Of a stretch of 58,131 nucleotides of DNA, positions 48,301 to 58,131 are shown piece after piece. This stretch comes from Neocallimastix lanati (nom. inval.) (taxonomy: Eukaryota; Neocallimastigomycota; Neocallimastigomycetes; Neocallimastigales; Neocallimastigaceae), in the NCBI GenBank assembly GCA_016946835.1, contig JACVTC010000289.1, positions 1 to 58,131 on the forward strand, given 5' to 3'. A program made the position numbers and the translations under genes. Positions within the stretch are counted from its first letter, which is position 1; every line of letters begins with the position of its first letter. Below the pieces are notes generated by a model. It ran no database searches, had not been told where the DNA came from, and saw only the letters and a list, made by a program, of their open reading frames with translations.

Positions 48301-49337
48301 TTTTAGAAGCTCATAATATTGGCCACGAAGGATATTACAAAACATATCAAAGACTTAAGAAAAACTTTTATTGGAATCATATGATTAAAGATATCAAAAG
48401 AATTGTTAGTAATTGTGAAAAATGCCAGTTAAATCGTCCTCAACCATATCCAGAACCAACCGAAAACCATCCAACTAAAGTGGAGGGTCCCTTTGTGCAT
48501 TTAGGATTAGATATTATAGGACCGTTACCAAAAACAAGAAATAATAATCAATATATTATAGTAACTGTTGATTACTTTACCAAATGGGTTGAAGCCGAAC
48601 CCACTGAAAACATAACTTCCTCTGATATAATTAAATTTTTAATAAACGTTTTTGCAAGACATGGTGTCCCTCAAGTTATTACTACTGATAATGGAGTCCA
48701 ATTCACTTCTGATATGACTAAAATCTTTCTTGATCTTTATGATGTATATGTTAAATTTGTAGCTACTTACCACCCTGAATCAAATGGCCTTACTGAAAAT
48801 CGAAATAAAGAAATTGGAAAATTACTTCGTTTATTAGGAAGGAAAAATCAAGATTGGGATGAAGTTTTACCTTCTGCTTTATGGGCACTTCGAACTACCA
48901 AAAACACAGCTACCGGACATTCTAGTTTTGAATTAGTATATGGAAGAGAAGACCAACAGCCTTATGATATAGCCATAAGAACAATTGAAAATGCAGGTAA
49001 ATCGTATGATGAAATTTTAATGGAAAAATTTGTTCGTCATTATCAATGGACTAGAGAAGCATGCGAAAATGTGAAGAATGCTAACAAGTATTGGGCAACA
49101 AGACGAGAAGAACAAATAAGTATGAAAAAAGGAAAAGAATTAAAGGCTGGTGATCTTGTTCTTGTTAGAAACTTTAGCCGCACTAAGCTAGAACCATATT
49201 ACAATGGACCATTTAAAATTTTAAAAATTCAATTCAACACGGCAACCCTAATCGATCAGAAGACTGGAAAGCAACTCGATAGGAATGTTCACTTTAAAAA
49301 TTTAGTAAAGTTTAACTCCGCTTACAGAGAAGCTTGA
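45333..49337 (+). CDS. pol: Pol of element 2: protease, RT, RNase H, integrase
   Basis: Open over about 1335 codons, read as the -1 extension of Gag rather than from the ATG at 45522. A charged N/K/E-rich spacer (to about 46000) precedes the protease region with LIDSCSNLS (46260-46283), where Cys replaces the usual Gly of D-S/T-G. The reverse transcriptase has LDLFSGFHQ, MPFGLTGAP and FIDD near 47308. RNase H has RTDASYNG and YTDHK. The integrase zinc finger is H-x3-H...C-x2-C (HNIGHEGYY ... CEKCQL). The core has D in LGLDIIGPL, D in TTDNGVQF and E in NGLTENRN. The C-terminal part ends in a YNGPFKI-type motif and has no chromodomain. All catalytic residues of RT and integrase are present. Stop 18 bp before the LTR. 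Confidence 0.92.
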   Translation, partial: LLNGSRSTPNDKTIASLNNLQNNTFTKNTPIDNNSFNKESEESDFSDTTESEDNIIINAIKRKMNDNNSEKEENNSKKVHKSLKDNPRPFATPALRKKKENELHNKPNKVYKNQILPSILTQPNINKEKQKEKELRNITRVRESKEENNNYSSKGKKKVESEDILVIDNEIEDIEMNKDNQQNKTNTLEKLISTKTKETNNENTQLVKRNIKMMNNKEPYNIMDDLNNLKSSITIGQLLNACPKIRSQLTQGLKLEKSKIIGTVDNVIARTLLVNNYDHSYISKSNEVAEEDLAMVDASVDGVLGKLLIDSCSNLSIVTKQYFDKLPGEYETVGKSRGRIQLATQDEEYSEGIIVQLPVKINNYEFNADFRIIEKEDSFYDMLINFKTQIDHCLFIHPTLNSLCKLLSESEYEEIAKINNQYYDEESIICTIRKVKETNNEKEIIKELTPMEFIESDEFLSTLNKDYKEQIIKILKEMIDIVATSTEELTPSKLSPHKIRLKANSKPVKLRSYRLTKLKSDILKEELTKLIKKGLIEPSCSEWSSPVVLILKHNGKWRLCIDYRKVNDMTEKDSYSVPYIDEIFDSLGGAKIFTTLDLFSGFHQILMDEESVEVTTFTTKFGNYQFKVMPFGLTGAPSTFQREMNKILFPFIGEFVYVFIDDVLIYSKSIEEHLIHIKQVLEVFKENKLKINIEKCHFLQTEVDVLGHKLTTKGLSPMESKITAIKKWEAPSSIHELRSFLGAIGYYRDFIPKYAQITSPLCKLLKKNTKYEWNKEQQESFELLKEKLINAPILKFPSFDKPFIIRTDASYNGIGGVLLQKEEETGKEHPIHFISRSLKKAEKNYGITDLEGTALFYCMTKFKSYIEGNPLPTTIYTDHKPLVGLFKNKEPLNARQTRWCLTASMLGINIKYESGKKNVLADALSRMKSKEERKILLTKITNGNNEELLSKVIKEFINEKFTVIDGEDYFIDNGNYRKLITDENERFKLILEAHNIGHEGYYKTYQRLKKNFYWNHMIKDIKRIVSNCEKCQLNRPQPYPEPTENHPTKVEGPFVHLGLDIIGPLPKTRNNNQYIIVTVDYFTKWVEAEPTENITSSDIIKFLINVFARHGVPQVITTDNGVQFTSDMTKIFLDLYDVYVKFVATYHPESNGLTENRNKEIGKLLRLLGRKNQDWDEVLPSALWALRTTKNTATGHSSFELVYGREDQQPYDIAIRTIENAGKSYDEILMEKFVRHYQWTREACENVKNANKYWATRREEQISMKKGKELKAGDLVLVRNFSRTKLEPYYNGPFKILKIQFNTATLIDQKTGKQLDRNVHFKNLVKFNSAYREA

Positions 49338-49344
49338 GTCTTCG

Positions 49345-49355
49345 TCGGGGCATCT
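49345..49355 (+). promoter_or_regulatory. Polypurine tract region of element 2
   Basis: TCGGGGCATCT directly precedes the 3' LTR. The same GGGGCATCT is found in element 3 before its LTR (56455-56463), and a variant in the relic at 15177. Confidence 0.7.
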
Positions 49356-49851
49356 TGATAAGAATGTACTAAATAATGCATTCTTAATTAAATCTACGAT
49401 TTATTTCTAATACATTATGTGTACATTATTATTTTTGTACTTTAATAAATTTTTAAATCCAAAGATCAAAAATTAAATCAAAAATTATATTAAACTTTAT
49501 ATTTTTATATTAAATCTTATATTAATAGTAATATTTTTATATATTTAAAACTTATATTAGCAATATTAATAATAAATCTTATTTTTTTTATATTAATAAT
49601 GAAAATTTATATTAATAATATTTTTATATATTGATAATTAAAAATTTATATATTATATTTTAACTTTTTATTATAAAATTTTATATCGAAATGTTTTATT
49701 TTATATTGAAAAATATTTTATTTTATTAAAAACCTTTATATTAGAATAGTATTTTTATTTTTATTTGAATATTTTAACAGATTGTAATAAAAATTATAGC
49801 CAATTAAATAAATTCTTATTAGTAATATTTTAGATATTTTTAAATAAATAA

Positions 49852-49905
<54 letters not shown>

Positions 49906-50239
49906 TTTTATTAATATTATAAATGTATTTTATTTATATTGTTATAATTAAATTTTATATAATTAATTATAACAATCAATTTAAATTTAATAGTTTTTAA
50001 AAAAAAAAAATAAATAAAATGTAATTTAGTGGCAAGAACAACTTTTATGCCTTGAAAAAAAGTATAAATAGTTGTAAATTTTGCTACTAATTTTTAAATA
50101 TCATCAAATAAAATAAAATCAAATAAAATAAAATAAAATCAAATAAAATCAAATAAATTTATAAATAAAAATAATAAATAAATAAATAAAATTTGTGTTT
50201 CCTTACTTTATTTTTATTTAATTCTCTAAAACCTTAACA
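49356..50239 (+). repeat. 3' LTR of element 2 (884 bp)
   Basis: Nearly identical to 42072-42952, three bases longer, mainly in the A run. It is followed by CGTA, the shared target site of elements 2 and 3. Confidence 0.92.
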
Positions 50240-50243
50240 CGTA

Positions 50244-51029
50244 TAATACAGAATGAACAAATAATACTAATTGTGCTAGAATAATATAAATTATTCTAAC
50301 CTTATAGATTATTCTATTCTATATAATTGGAACTTTCCAATATTCTTCAAATATTACTAAATAGAAATCTTAAGTTAATAAATCACCAATTAACTTATAA
50401 TTCCTTTTTGAATTATCGATCCGATTCCATTATAATGTATTAAAAATCTTTAGCCAAGAATATTGTCCTTGCCTACTTAATATATTAATATTATATTTCT
50501 TTTGTAATATGTTATATTGAAAATAATCAAATCAATTTAATTAGTTATTAAAATTTTCGTTATCAATTTAAATTTATTTTTAATAACTAAATTTAACTAA
50601 ACCACAATTAAAATATTCTGTATAATTTCTTTATTTTTATTTTATATATATTAATATTAAACTATTATTAAATGATTAATAATTCAATAATATAAAACTA
50701 ATATTTATAACAATAATATTATTAACTAAAATAATAATTTAATTTCAATTTAAATGTTTTATTTATTAAAATAATTAGTAATTAGTTTATTAAGAAATAG
50801 TTAGGCTTTACAAGTTTTAATTTGATAAAAAAATATAAATACATGTAATTTTAGTGAAATAAAATATAATCAATAACTTTCTTTTTATTAAATAAATAAT
50901 TATATTATTATTTTTCTTTTATAAATTTAAATAAATAAATATTGATTTTAAAACAAATTATTTTTTTATTGTAATTTTATTATTTGTGTTAATTATTATT
51001 ATATTCCTAAAATTATATGAACCATACCA
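50244..51029 (+). repeat. 5' LTR of element 3 (786 bp)
   Basis: Begins TAATACAGAATGAACAAATA, ends ATGAACCATACCA. TATAAATA at about 50834-50841 is the likely TATA box. A solo copy of exactly the same length lies at 13065-13850 in the other orientation. Confidence 0.92.
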
Positions 51030-51215
51030 TGAAAAATTGGTGGAGATATCGGGGAATATAATAATAAATTAATACATTGGGGATAAAATTATAATATTAA
51101 TAAATAATTTTTCTAATAAAACAAATATTTTTTTTAAAAAAGAAAACAATTTTTATATTTTTAACTAATTATTATTAATTGTTAAAAATATTAATTAATA
51201 TTAAATTAAACTAAT

Positions 51216-51383
51216 ATTCGTGCATAGATTTCCGGGTTAAGTTTATCCTACATAGTAATTGGGCTAGTAGGCTCTGGACTGCTATTTTTTATATTGAAAA
51301 TAGTAACCGTGGCACACGCGTGGCATGACACCTTTCAAGAGGTAAGCTGCACGTCAGACAGTGTGTACTATCAGATTGCACGA
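51216..51383 (+). ncRNA. Leader RNA block of element 3, counterpart of 43645-43810
   Basis: Shares TTATCCTACATAGTAATTGG, GGCACACGCGTGGCATGACA and AGCTGCACGTCAGACAGTGT with element 2. The stem CTATTTT/AAAATAG (51282-51288/51297-51303) differs from that of element 2 by a compensating A-T to T-A change. The palindrome CACGCGTG is at 51315-51322. Confidence 0.6.
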
Positions 51384-51541
51384 TTATTATAATTTAATAA
51401 GTGATTAATAATAATAAATAATTAATAATTTTATTAGTTAAAAGATTTATTTTTTTTTTTAATTTTTTTTATTTTTACTTTTTTATAACAATTTATACAT
51501 TACGAGGTTTAGCATTCTATAGATACAATAAATTTTATTTT

Positions 51542-52459
51542 ATGAGAACATCCAGTACTTCCAGTACTCCAACAGAGAGTACTCCAGAAAGTAAGCTTAG
51601 CTTCAGAGAATTAAAGAAAGAATTAAAAGATTTTGAAAAGCTTACTAAACAAAACCTTGACATCAACTCCTGGGCAAATGAGTTAAAGGCATGGATAAAA
51701 TACCAACATATCAAGGATCCTGAAACTATTTTTACTGCTTGTATATTAACGGCTTCTGGAGAACCAAGAGAAATTATCCAAGAACTAGAAGATGGAAATG
51801 ACCTTACTGAAGATGAAGATTCTGATTTCGATAGCGATAGTGAAGGAGAAGATGATGAAGAAAGTGAATCTACTACCACCTACCCAAGCCTTGATGAAAT
51901 CATAAATCATCTGAAGACTTTCTATGGACTTAAAGAAGATCAAACCAACTTGTTACGAGAATTGCGTTCCATGAAAATAAAGAAGAACGAGAAAGTTAAA
52001 GATTTTAATGTCCGTTATAGATCTTTGTACCATAAATTGGATAAAAAGAGAAGAAGAAAAATTAGTGTTTTAGATTATGCAGATTCCTTAACCAATAATC
52101 CTGACGCATGGAGAAAGGTTATGCTTAAAGACAATATTTCTATTACTAAAGCATTCGCTATAGCTGAAAAAGTTGATCGTTTATCTATTAAAAATAGTAC
52201 TGAATATTATGATAAGACTCGTTACAATCTCCTTAACTCTAAAAGTAATTTTAATAAGAACATTTCAAATGATTTTAACAAACCAAAAACCAACAAAAAT
52301 GTATCTATAGAAAATATCACTAACAAGATGAAAGAAATGAAAATTAGTACTTGCTGGTTTTGTAGCAATGAAGGACATACCAAACGAAACTGTCCTAAAT
52401 TAAATTCTATATTGGAAAATAACCGCAAGAAGTTTTATGAAAATTATTTAAACCACTAA
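51542..52459 (+). CDS. gag: Gag of element 3 with CCHC zinc knuckle
   Basis: 305 residues, uninterrupted. It has the same plan as element 2 Gag: N-terminal FRELKKELKDFEKL region, acidic stretch (DEDSDFDSDSEGEDDEESE), capsid-like domain (LLRELRSMKIKKNEKVKDF) and zinc knuckle CWFCSNEGHTKRNC. Protein identity is moderate, so the two elements are different families of one clade. It ends Y-L-N-H-stop with TAT TTA AAC, preserving the slip site. Gag would form particles and could be supplied to other elements even though pol is broken. Confidence 0.9.
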   Translation: MRTSSTSSTPTESTPESKLSFRELKKELKDFEKLTKQNLDINSWANELKAWIKYQHIKDPETIFTACILTASGEPREIIQELEDGNDLTEDEDSDFDSDSEGEDDEESESTTTYPSLDEIINHLKTFYGLKEDQTNLLRELRSMKIKKNEKVKDFNVRYRSLYHKLDKKRRRKISVLDYADSLTNNPDAWRKVMLKDNISITKAFAIAEKVDRLSIKNSTEYYDKTRYNLLNSKSNFNKNISNDFNKPKTNKNVSIENITNKMKEMKISTCWFCSNEGHTKRNCPKLNSILENNRKKFYENYLNH

Positions 52460-52480
52460 AAGGGAGTAGAAGCACTCCCA
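52447..52480 (+). other. -1 programmed frameshift site of element 3
   Basis: Heptamer T TTA AAC (52447-52453) in Gag phase, 8-nt spacer, then hairpin GGGAG (52462-52466) / CTCCC (52475-52479) with loop TAGAAGCA, almost the loop of element 2. The -1 frame is open for about 98 codons beyond. Confidence 0.78.
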
Positions 52481-55400
52481 TCGTCAAAAAAATTGCTTCA
52501 GTCTGCCATCGTCCCAAAACAGTTGACTTAAAAGAAGATGATGATTATGAAGAAATTGCTGATTTCCAAGAAGGTACTACTACGGATTATTACGAAGATT
52601 TTGATGATGAGTCGGATGGTTCCAAAGAATTGGATTACTTAGTAAACGTTATAAAGAGAAAGGCAAATCCTAAAGATGAAGAGACTAGTGACCAAAGAGG
52701 AAAGAGGGTTCACCGTAGTCAAAGAGATGATCCTAAGCAGTTACTCTAGGTTTACGAAAACAAAAAGAAAATCAATTAAGGGGAACATCGCGACCAGTCA
52801 AAAAGCCAACAACTCAATTACATCCTTCGATTATGGCTCAACCCAGAATAGAGAAAGAAAAGAGGATTGAGAAAGAGCTAAGAGATAAGGAAAGAGCTAG
52901 TACTAGTACTTCTGTGGAAAATAATAAAAATAGTATTGTTAATATTATTAATGAAGAAACTTCTCAGGAAGGAAATAATTCTAAACAAACTTTAAATAAA
53001 TTAATTCAAGAAAAATCATCAGAAAAGTCAACTGAAATTATGCCAACTAGAATTCCAAAAAGAATACAAATGCAAACTGATTGTGATAGTTATGACGTGA
53101 TCAAAGATTTAAACTCCAGTAATTGCAATATTACATTTGGACAATTATTGGACGTTGCTCCAAAGATACGGTCTCAAGTATCACAAGGACTTAAATTAGA
53201 AAAGAATAATACTAAAATTTCAGGTGCAGTGGATAATATGTGTGCTACTACAATAATAACGAACAATATAGATCATACATATAAAAGTAAACATCATGAA
53301 CCACAAGAAGATGATATTGCTATGGTTGATGTAATAGTAGATGGAGTTCGTGGTAAGGCTTTAATAGATTCATGTAGCAACTTAAGTATTATCACAAAGC
53401 AATTTTTAGATAAATTACCTTATCAGTATGAACCTATAGGAGTTAGTGCAGGACGAATACGTTTAGCAACGATGAATGATGATTACTCAGAAGATGTGTT
53501 AATCAAAGTTCCCGTAAAAATTAATGAACTAGAACTACTTGTTACGTGTAGAATTATAGACAAAGAGGATCCATTCTATGATATATTAATCAACCTCAAA
53601 ACTCAAATTGATAACCAGTTATTTATACATCCAATTAGATATAGTCTTTGTCGATTTAATGATCAAGGTTTAATTGAAGAAATTGCACCTATTAATAATG
53701 AATATGATGACGAAGAAAAATTATTATGTGTAATCAAAGCATTGAATCACCAAGAAGCTAAGCAACAATTGAAAACGATTGAGGATTACCACCCATAAAA
53801 ATATATATATGACACAGTTTTTTCAAAGTACAATTAATTCAAATTATAGAGAAGCTATTACTAAATTACTTGAAGAATATATTGATATAATTGCAACTTC
53901 TTCTGAAAGAATTAACACCTTCAGATTTATCACCACACAAAATTATTCTTAAGGAAGGAGTTAAACCTATTAAACAAAAATTTTATCGACTTAGTAAATT
54001 AAAAACAGATATCTTAAAAGAAGAATTAACCAAACTCATATATAAACGATTAATTGAACCTTCATGTTCAGAATGGTCATCACCAGTAGTACTTGTGCCT
54101 AAAAAGAACGGTAAATGGCGCCTGTGTATTGACTATAGGAAAGTAAATGAAGCAACTAAGAAGGATTCTTATTCTTTACCAAATATTGAGGAAATTTTTG
54201 ATAGCTTAGATGGAGCAAAAATCTTCTCAATATTAGAATCTTTATTCCGGTTATCATCAAATATTAATGGATGATGATAGTGTTGAAATCACTACCTTTA
54301 CAACTAAGTTCGGAAACTACCAATTCAAGGTAATGCCCTTCGGTTTAACAGGTGCTCCAGCTACATTCCAAAGAGAAATGAACCGTATACTATTTCCCTT
54401 AATAGGAAAATGCGTCTATAACTTTATCGATGATATTTTAATCTACTCAAGAACTGAAGAAGAACACCTAGAACATCTTAAACAAGTCTTAGAAATATTC
54501 AAGGAACATAAGTTAAAAATCAATATCGAAAAATGTTCTTTCATGCAAACTGAAGTAGAAGTACTGGGACATAAAGTATCCTCAGAAGGTTTAAGTCCAT
54601 TGGAAAACAAAGTTAAAGCTATTAAAGAATGGAAGGCTCCCTCTAACATTCATGAACTTCGATCATTTTTAGGAGCCATTGGATATTATAGAAATTTTAT
54701 TAAGGACTTTGCAAAAGTTACTGCTCCTCTCTGCACTCTATTAAGAAAAGGTATTAAGTTTGAATGGAAAAAGGAACAAGAAGAAGTTTTAAAATTCTTA
54801 AGGAAAGATTAATCAATGCCCCAATATTAAGATTTCCTAGATTTGATAGAGAATTTATTATAAGAACAGATGCTTCCTATGATGGAATAGGCGGTGTGCT
54901 TTTACAAAAGGATGATGAAACTGGAAAGGAGCATCCGGTTCATTATATTAGTAGAAGTTTATCTAAATCGGAAAAGAATTATGGAATTACGGATCTAGAA
55001 GGCGCTGCTCTAATTTACTGTATTAATAAATTAAAATCTTATATATGGGAAATCCTAAGCAAACTATAGTATATACAGATCATAGACCATTAATCGGATT
55101 ACTTAAAAGTAAGGAACCACAAAATTCTCGTCATACTAGATGGTGTTTGACTGTCAGTATGTTAGGAATTGATTTACGATATGAAACTGGAAAGAATAAT
55201 GTTGTCGCAGATGCTTTATCAAGAATGAAAAATGAAAAAGAAAAAGTTGTCTTAACAACACAAATTATCAAGGAACAAGATGAAAACCTGCTTTCAAGAA
55301 CCATTAAGGAATTTATTGAAGAAAAATTTACGACAATTGATGGTGTGGACTACTTTTGATGGCAATAATTATAGAAAATTAGTTACAGATACAAAAGAAA

Positions 55401-56440
55401 AACTTCAATTAATTTTTCAAGCACACAGTATAGGACACGAAGGCTATTACAAGACATACCAACGTTTGAAAAAGAGCTACTATTGGAACAATATGGTTAA
55501 TGACATTAAGCGAATTATAGGTAAATGTGAAAAATGTCAATTAAATAAATCTCAACCATACCCTGAACCAACGGAAGATAAACCAACTGAAGTGGAAGGA
55601 CCATTTACACACTTAGGATTGGACATTATAGGACCTCTAAGTAAAACCAGAAATAATAATCAATATATAATCGTTGTGGTTGATTATTTTACTAAATGGG
55701 TTGAGGCAGAGCCCACTGAAAATGTTACTTCTCAGGATGTGATAAAATTTTTAATTAATGTATTTGCTCGACACGGTGTACCTCAAATTATCACTACTGA
55801 TAATGGAACACAATTTACATCAGATATGACAAAAATCTTCCTTGATTTATATGATGTATATGTTAAATTTATCACTCCATATCATCCTGAAAGCAATGGT
55901 TTAGTTGAGAATCGTAATAAAGAAATTGGAAAATTATTACGATTACTAGGACAACACAAAGAATGGGATGAAATTTTACCATCTGCACTTTGGGCTTTAA
56001 GAACTACTAAAAACTCAATCACCAACCATTCAAGTTTTGAATTAGTTTATGGAAGGGAGGACCAACAACCTTTTGACATTGCTGCCAGACCTACTAAGGG
56101 TATAAATAAGTCTTCTGACGAAATTCTACTGGAAAAATTTGTATCACACTACCAATGGGTAATGGAGGCCGCATCTAATATCAAAAATGCTTCGAAATAT
56201 TGGGCTACTAGGAGAGAAGAAAAGACCAGTATGAATCAAGCTAAAAGAATAAAACCAGGTGATTTAGTACTAGTAAGAAACTTTAATCGAACTAAATTAG
56301 AACCTTACTTTGTTGGACCTATGAAAGTGGTAAAGAAACAATTCAATACAGTCACTTTAGCTGATCCTGCTACTAATATACAAATGAATCGTAATGTTCA
56401 TTTGAAAAATATTGTCAAGTTTAACTCAGCTTCTACCTAG
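52453..56440 (+). pseudogene. pol: pol of element 3, about seven frameshifts
   Basis: The same domain order as element 2. The protease region has IDSCSNLS (53364-53387), again with Cys in place of Gly. RT includes IDYRKVN, MPFGLTGAP and FIDD near 54426. RNase H has RTDASYDG. The integrase has HSIGHEGYY...CEKCQL, and a core with D in LGLDIIGPL, D in TTDNGTQF and E in NGLVENRN. Frame changes occur near 52740, 53800, 53910, 54240, 54790, 55045 and 55357. Each looks like a one-base gain or loss, several in A or T runs, and I noticed no isolated in-frame nonsense codon. Either the copy is young and dead, or part of the damage is residual sequencing error. Confidence 0.88.
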
Positions 56441-56463
56441 CTTGAGTCTTAGCGGGGGCATCT

Positions 56464-57243
56464 TAATACAGAATGAACAAATAATACTAATTGTGCTAGA
56501 ATAATATAAATTATTCTAACCTTATAGATTATTCTATTCTATATAATTGGAACTTTCCAATATTCTTCAAATATTACTAAATAGAAATCTTAAGTTAAAT
56601 CACCAATTAACTTATAATTCCTTTTTGAATTATCGATCCGATTCCATTATAATGTATTAAAAATCTTTAGCCAAGAATATTGTCCTTGCCTACTTAATAT
56701 ATTAATATTATATTTCTTTTGTAATATGTTATATTGAAAATAATCAAATCAATTTAATTAGTTATTAAAATTTTCGTTATCAATTTAAATTTATTTTTAA
56801 TAACTAAATTTAACTAAACCACAATTAAATATTCTGTATAATTTCTTTATTTTTATTTTATATATATTAATATTAAACTATTATTAAATGATTAATAATT
56901 CAATAATATAAAACTAATATTTATAACAATAATATTATTAACTAAAATAATAATTTAATTTCAATTTAAATGTTTTATTTATTAAAATAATTAGTAATTA
57001 GTTTATTAAGAAATAGTTAGGCTTTACAAGTTTTAATTTGATAAAAAATATAAATACATGTAATTTTAGTGAAATAAAATATAATCAATAACTTTCTTTT
57101 TATTAAATAAATAATTATATTATTATTTTTCTTTTATAAATTTAAATAAATAAATATTGATTTAAAACAAATTATTTTTTTATTGTAATTTTATTATTTG
57201 TGTTAATTATTATTATATTCCTAAAATTATATGAACCATACCA
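56464..57243 (+). repeat. 3' LTR of element 3 (780 bp)
   Basis: Matches 50244-51029 except for a 3-bp deletion (AGTTAAATCACC versus AGTTAATAAATCACC) and single-base run-length changes. It is followed by CGTA. Confidence 0.92.
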
Positions 57244-57249
57244 CGTATG

Positions 57250-58125
57250 TGTAATAATTCTATTAAGAACTAACTCAAAATAGAATTATTAACTACAACT
57301 TAACGACTAATTCATTAAGTTGAGAAAATAAAATAAAATAAATTTTTTTTTACCTTTAATGTAGAGTTTATTATAAAATTAATTATAATAATAAACAAAA
57401 TGTAAGAGAAGAATTGTTTGTATAAATTGATCTTAAATATATGTTTTTGAATAAAATATTTTTATTAATTTATTAAGTTAAAATATAAAAATGTTACTAT
57501 TATAACTATGTTTTTTATAATAATAACTCTTGATTTCTCAAAGAGAACTCAAGAGCCTTATTTATATTTTTTTATGAAAATAAGGTTAAATAAGAAAGGG
57601 TTTTCTAATCTTAACAAATCTCTTATCTAGGAAAAGATTAGATAGAAAAACCTAGATAAGTTTTCGATCGATATTCTATCCATATCGATCATCGCATTAA
57701 TTAAGTAAAACCGATTACTTCTAAAAGTAATTGGAAAAAATCTTAATTAACCGATTTTCTAATCTATCTAATGATCGAAAATAAAAGAATAAAATAATAA
57801 AAGATATTTCGATCATATAATTTATTCTTATATTAAAAATATAAAATTAAATAGTTAATAAAATACAGAATACATTATAAAATACAGAATACATTTAAAA
57901 TACAGAATAAAATACAATACAAAACACATTAGTTACAGTAGAGAATTTAACATATTGTAAATATATTATTTAAAATTAATTAAATAAATTTTGTTAATTA
58001 ATGAATATTTAAAATTAAATTAAATAAATTTAATAAATATTATATGTAATTAAATAAAGTTATAGTTATAATAACTTAACTAAGAAATATAATTATTTGT
58101 TAGCAAATAATTATAGATTCTTACA
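57250..58125 (-). repeat. LTR of family C, minus orientation, at the window edge
   Basis: Reads TGTAATAATT ... GATTCTTACA on the plus strand and is the inverted relative of 11168-12185, aligning best in the CTCTTGAGTTCTC/TATAAATA and GATCGATAT parts. It begins within three bases of the CGTA right of element 3. Only six bases follow it, so whether it is solo or part of an element outside the window cannot be told. Confidence 0.7.
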
Positions 58126-58131
58126 TTGCTC

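Larger units (their letters stand above)
42072..50239 (+). mobile_element. Element 2: Ty3-like LTR retrotransposon, apparently intact, at tRNA-Trp
   Basis: LTRs at 42072-42952 and 49356-50239 are almost identical (one substitution noticed plus A-run length), so insertion is recent. The target duplication is CGTA at 42068-42071 and 50240-50243. A primer-binding site starts TGGTGGCGATATCGGGG six bases after the LTR, and the polypurine tract CGGGGCATCT abuts the 3' LTR. gag and pol are both open and joined by a -1 frameshift site. A 1.47-kb structured leader precedes gag. There is no chromodomain. Its position 15 bp upstream of a tRNA gene resembles yeast Ty3. Confidence 0.95.
50244..57243 (+). 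mobile_element. Element 3: Ty3-like LTR retrotransposon with shifted pol, same CGTA site
   Basis: LTRs at 50244-51029 and 56464-57243 differ by a few small indels. The flanking duplication is CGTA at 50240-50243 and 57244-57247, so it abuts element 2 across a single shared CGTA. It carries a primer-binding site at 51038, the conserved leader block, open gag, a -1 frameshift site and the polypurine tract GCGGGGGCATCT. The LTR begins TAATACAG rather than TG. pol has about seven one-base shifts. Order and proteins parallel element 2, but the LTRs are unrelated over most of their length. Confidence 0.93.

Overview
The window is extremely AT-rich eukaryotic DNA carrying intronless polyubiquitin genes, secreted expansin-like proteins, two nuclear tRNA genes and many retrotransposons. 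The ubiquitin carries the ESSDTI residues I know from fungi, and AT-richness with homopolymer A/T tracts, asparagine-rich tails and expansins suggests an anaerobic gut fungus (Neocallimastigomycota). That assignment is inference; a dictyostelid-like amoeba was considered and thought less likely.

Layout. 1-1.3 kb: TTTTA/minisatellite tract. 2.1-3.6 kb (-): FLYWCH/MULE transposase gene. 4.3-11.1 kb: Ty3/gypsy chromovirus (element 1) with chromodomain, truncated 5' LTR and a few coding breaks. 11.2-15.9 kb: LTR and relic layers around tRNA-Cys(GCA), including a solo LTR nested in an older LTR. 18.5-19.7 kb: LINE relic and an unidentified broken gene. 23.0-35.9 kb: tandem polyubiquitin array (5, 5 and 4 units plus a ubiquitin relic), interrupted by a LINE with one open ORF. 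36.7-41.6 kb: one expansin relic and two expansin-like genes with nearly identical cores. 41.99 kb: tRNA-Trp(CCA) on the minus strand. 42.07-58.1 kb: two Ty3-like elements head to tail (2 with open gag and pol, 3 broken by small indels), then another LTR family at the edge.

Main observations. (i) All three gypsy elements have a canonical -1 frameshift heptamer just before the gag stop (A AAA AAC or T TTA AAC), followed after 7-8 nt by a small hairpin, so Gag-Pol is probably made by -1 frameshifting. (ii) Element 1 looks self-primed: 13 nt at its LTR end are the exact reverse complement of LTR sequence 40 bp after a TATA box. (iii) Elements 2 and 3 share one CGTA target 12-15 bp upstream of tRNA-Trp, and an older LTR ends 14 bp upstream of tRNA-Cys, suggesting Ty3-like targeting to Pol III start sites with repeated use of one site. 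(iv) Elements 2 and 3 share a leader block with a covarying stem and a CACGCGTG palindrome; element 2 also has other strong hairpins and a hairpin-repeat array. (v) The LINE insertion is dated against the polyubiquitin duplication by a paralogous empty site.

All comparisons were made by eye; no alignment, folding or database search was run.
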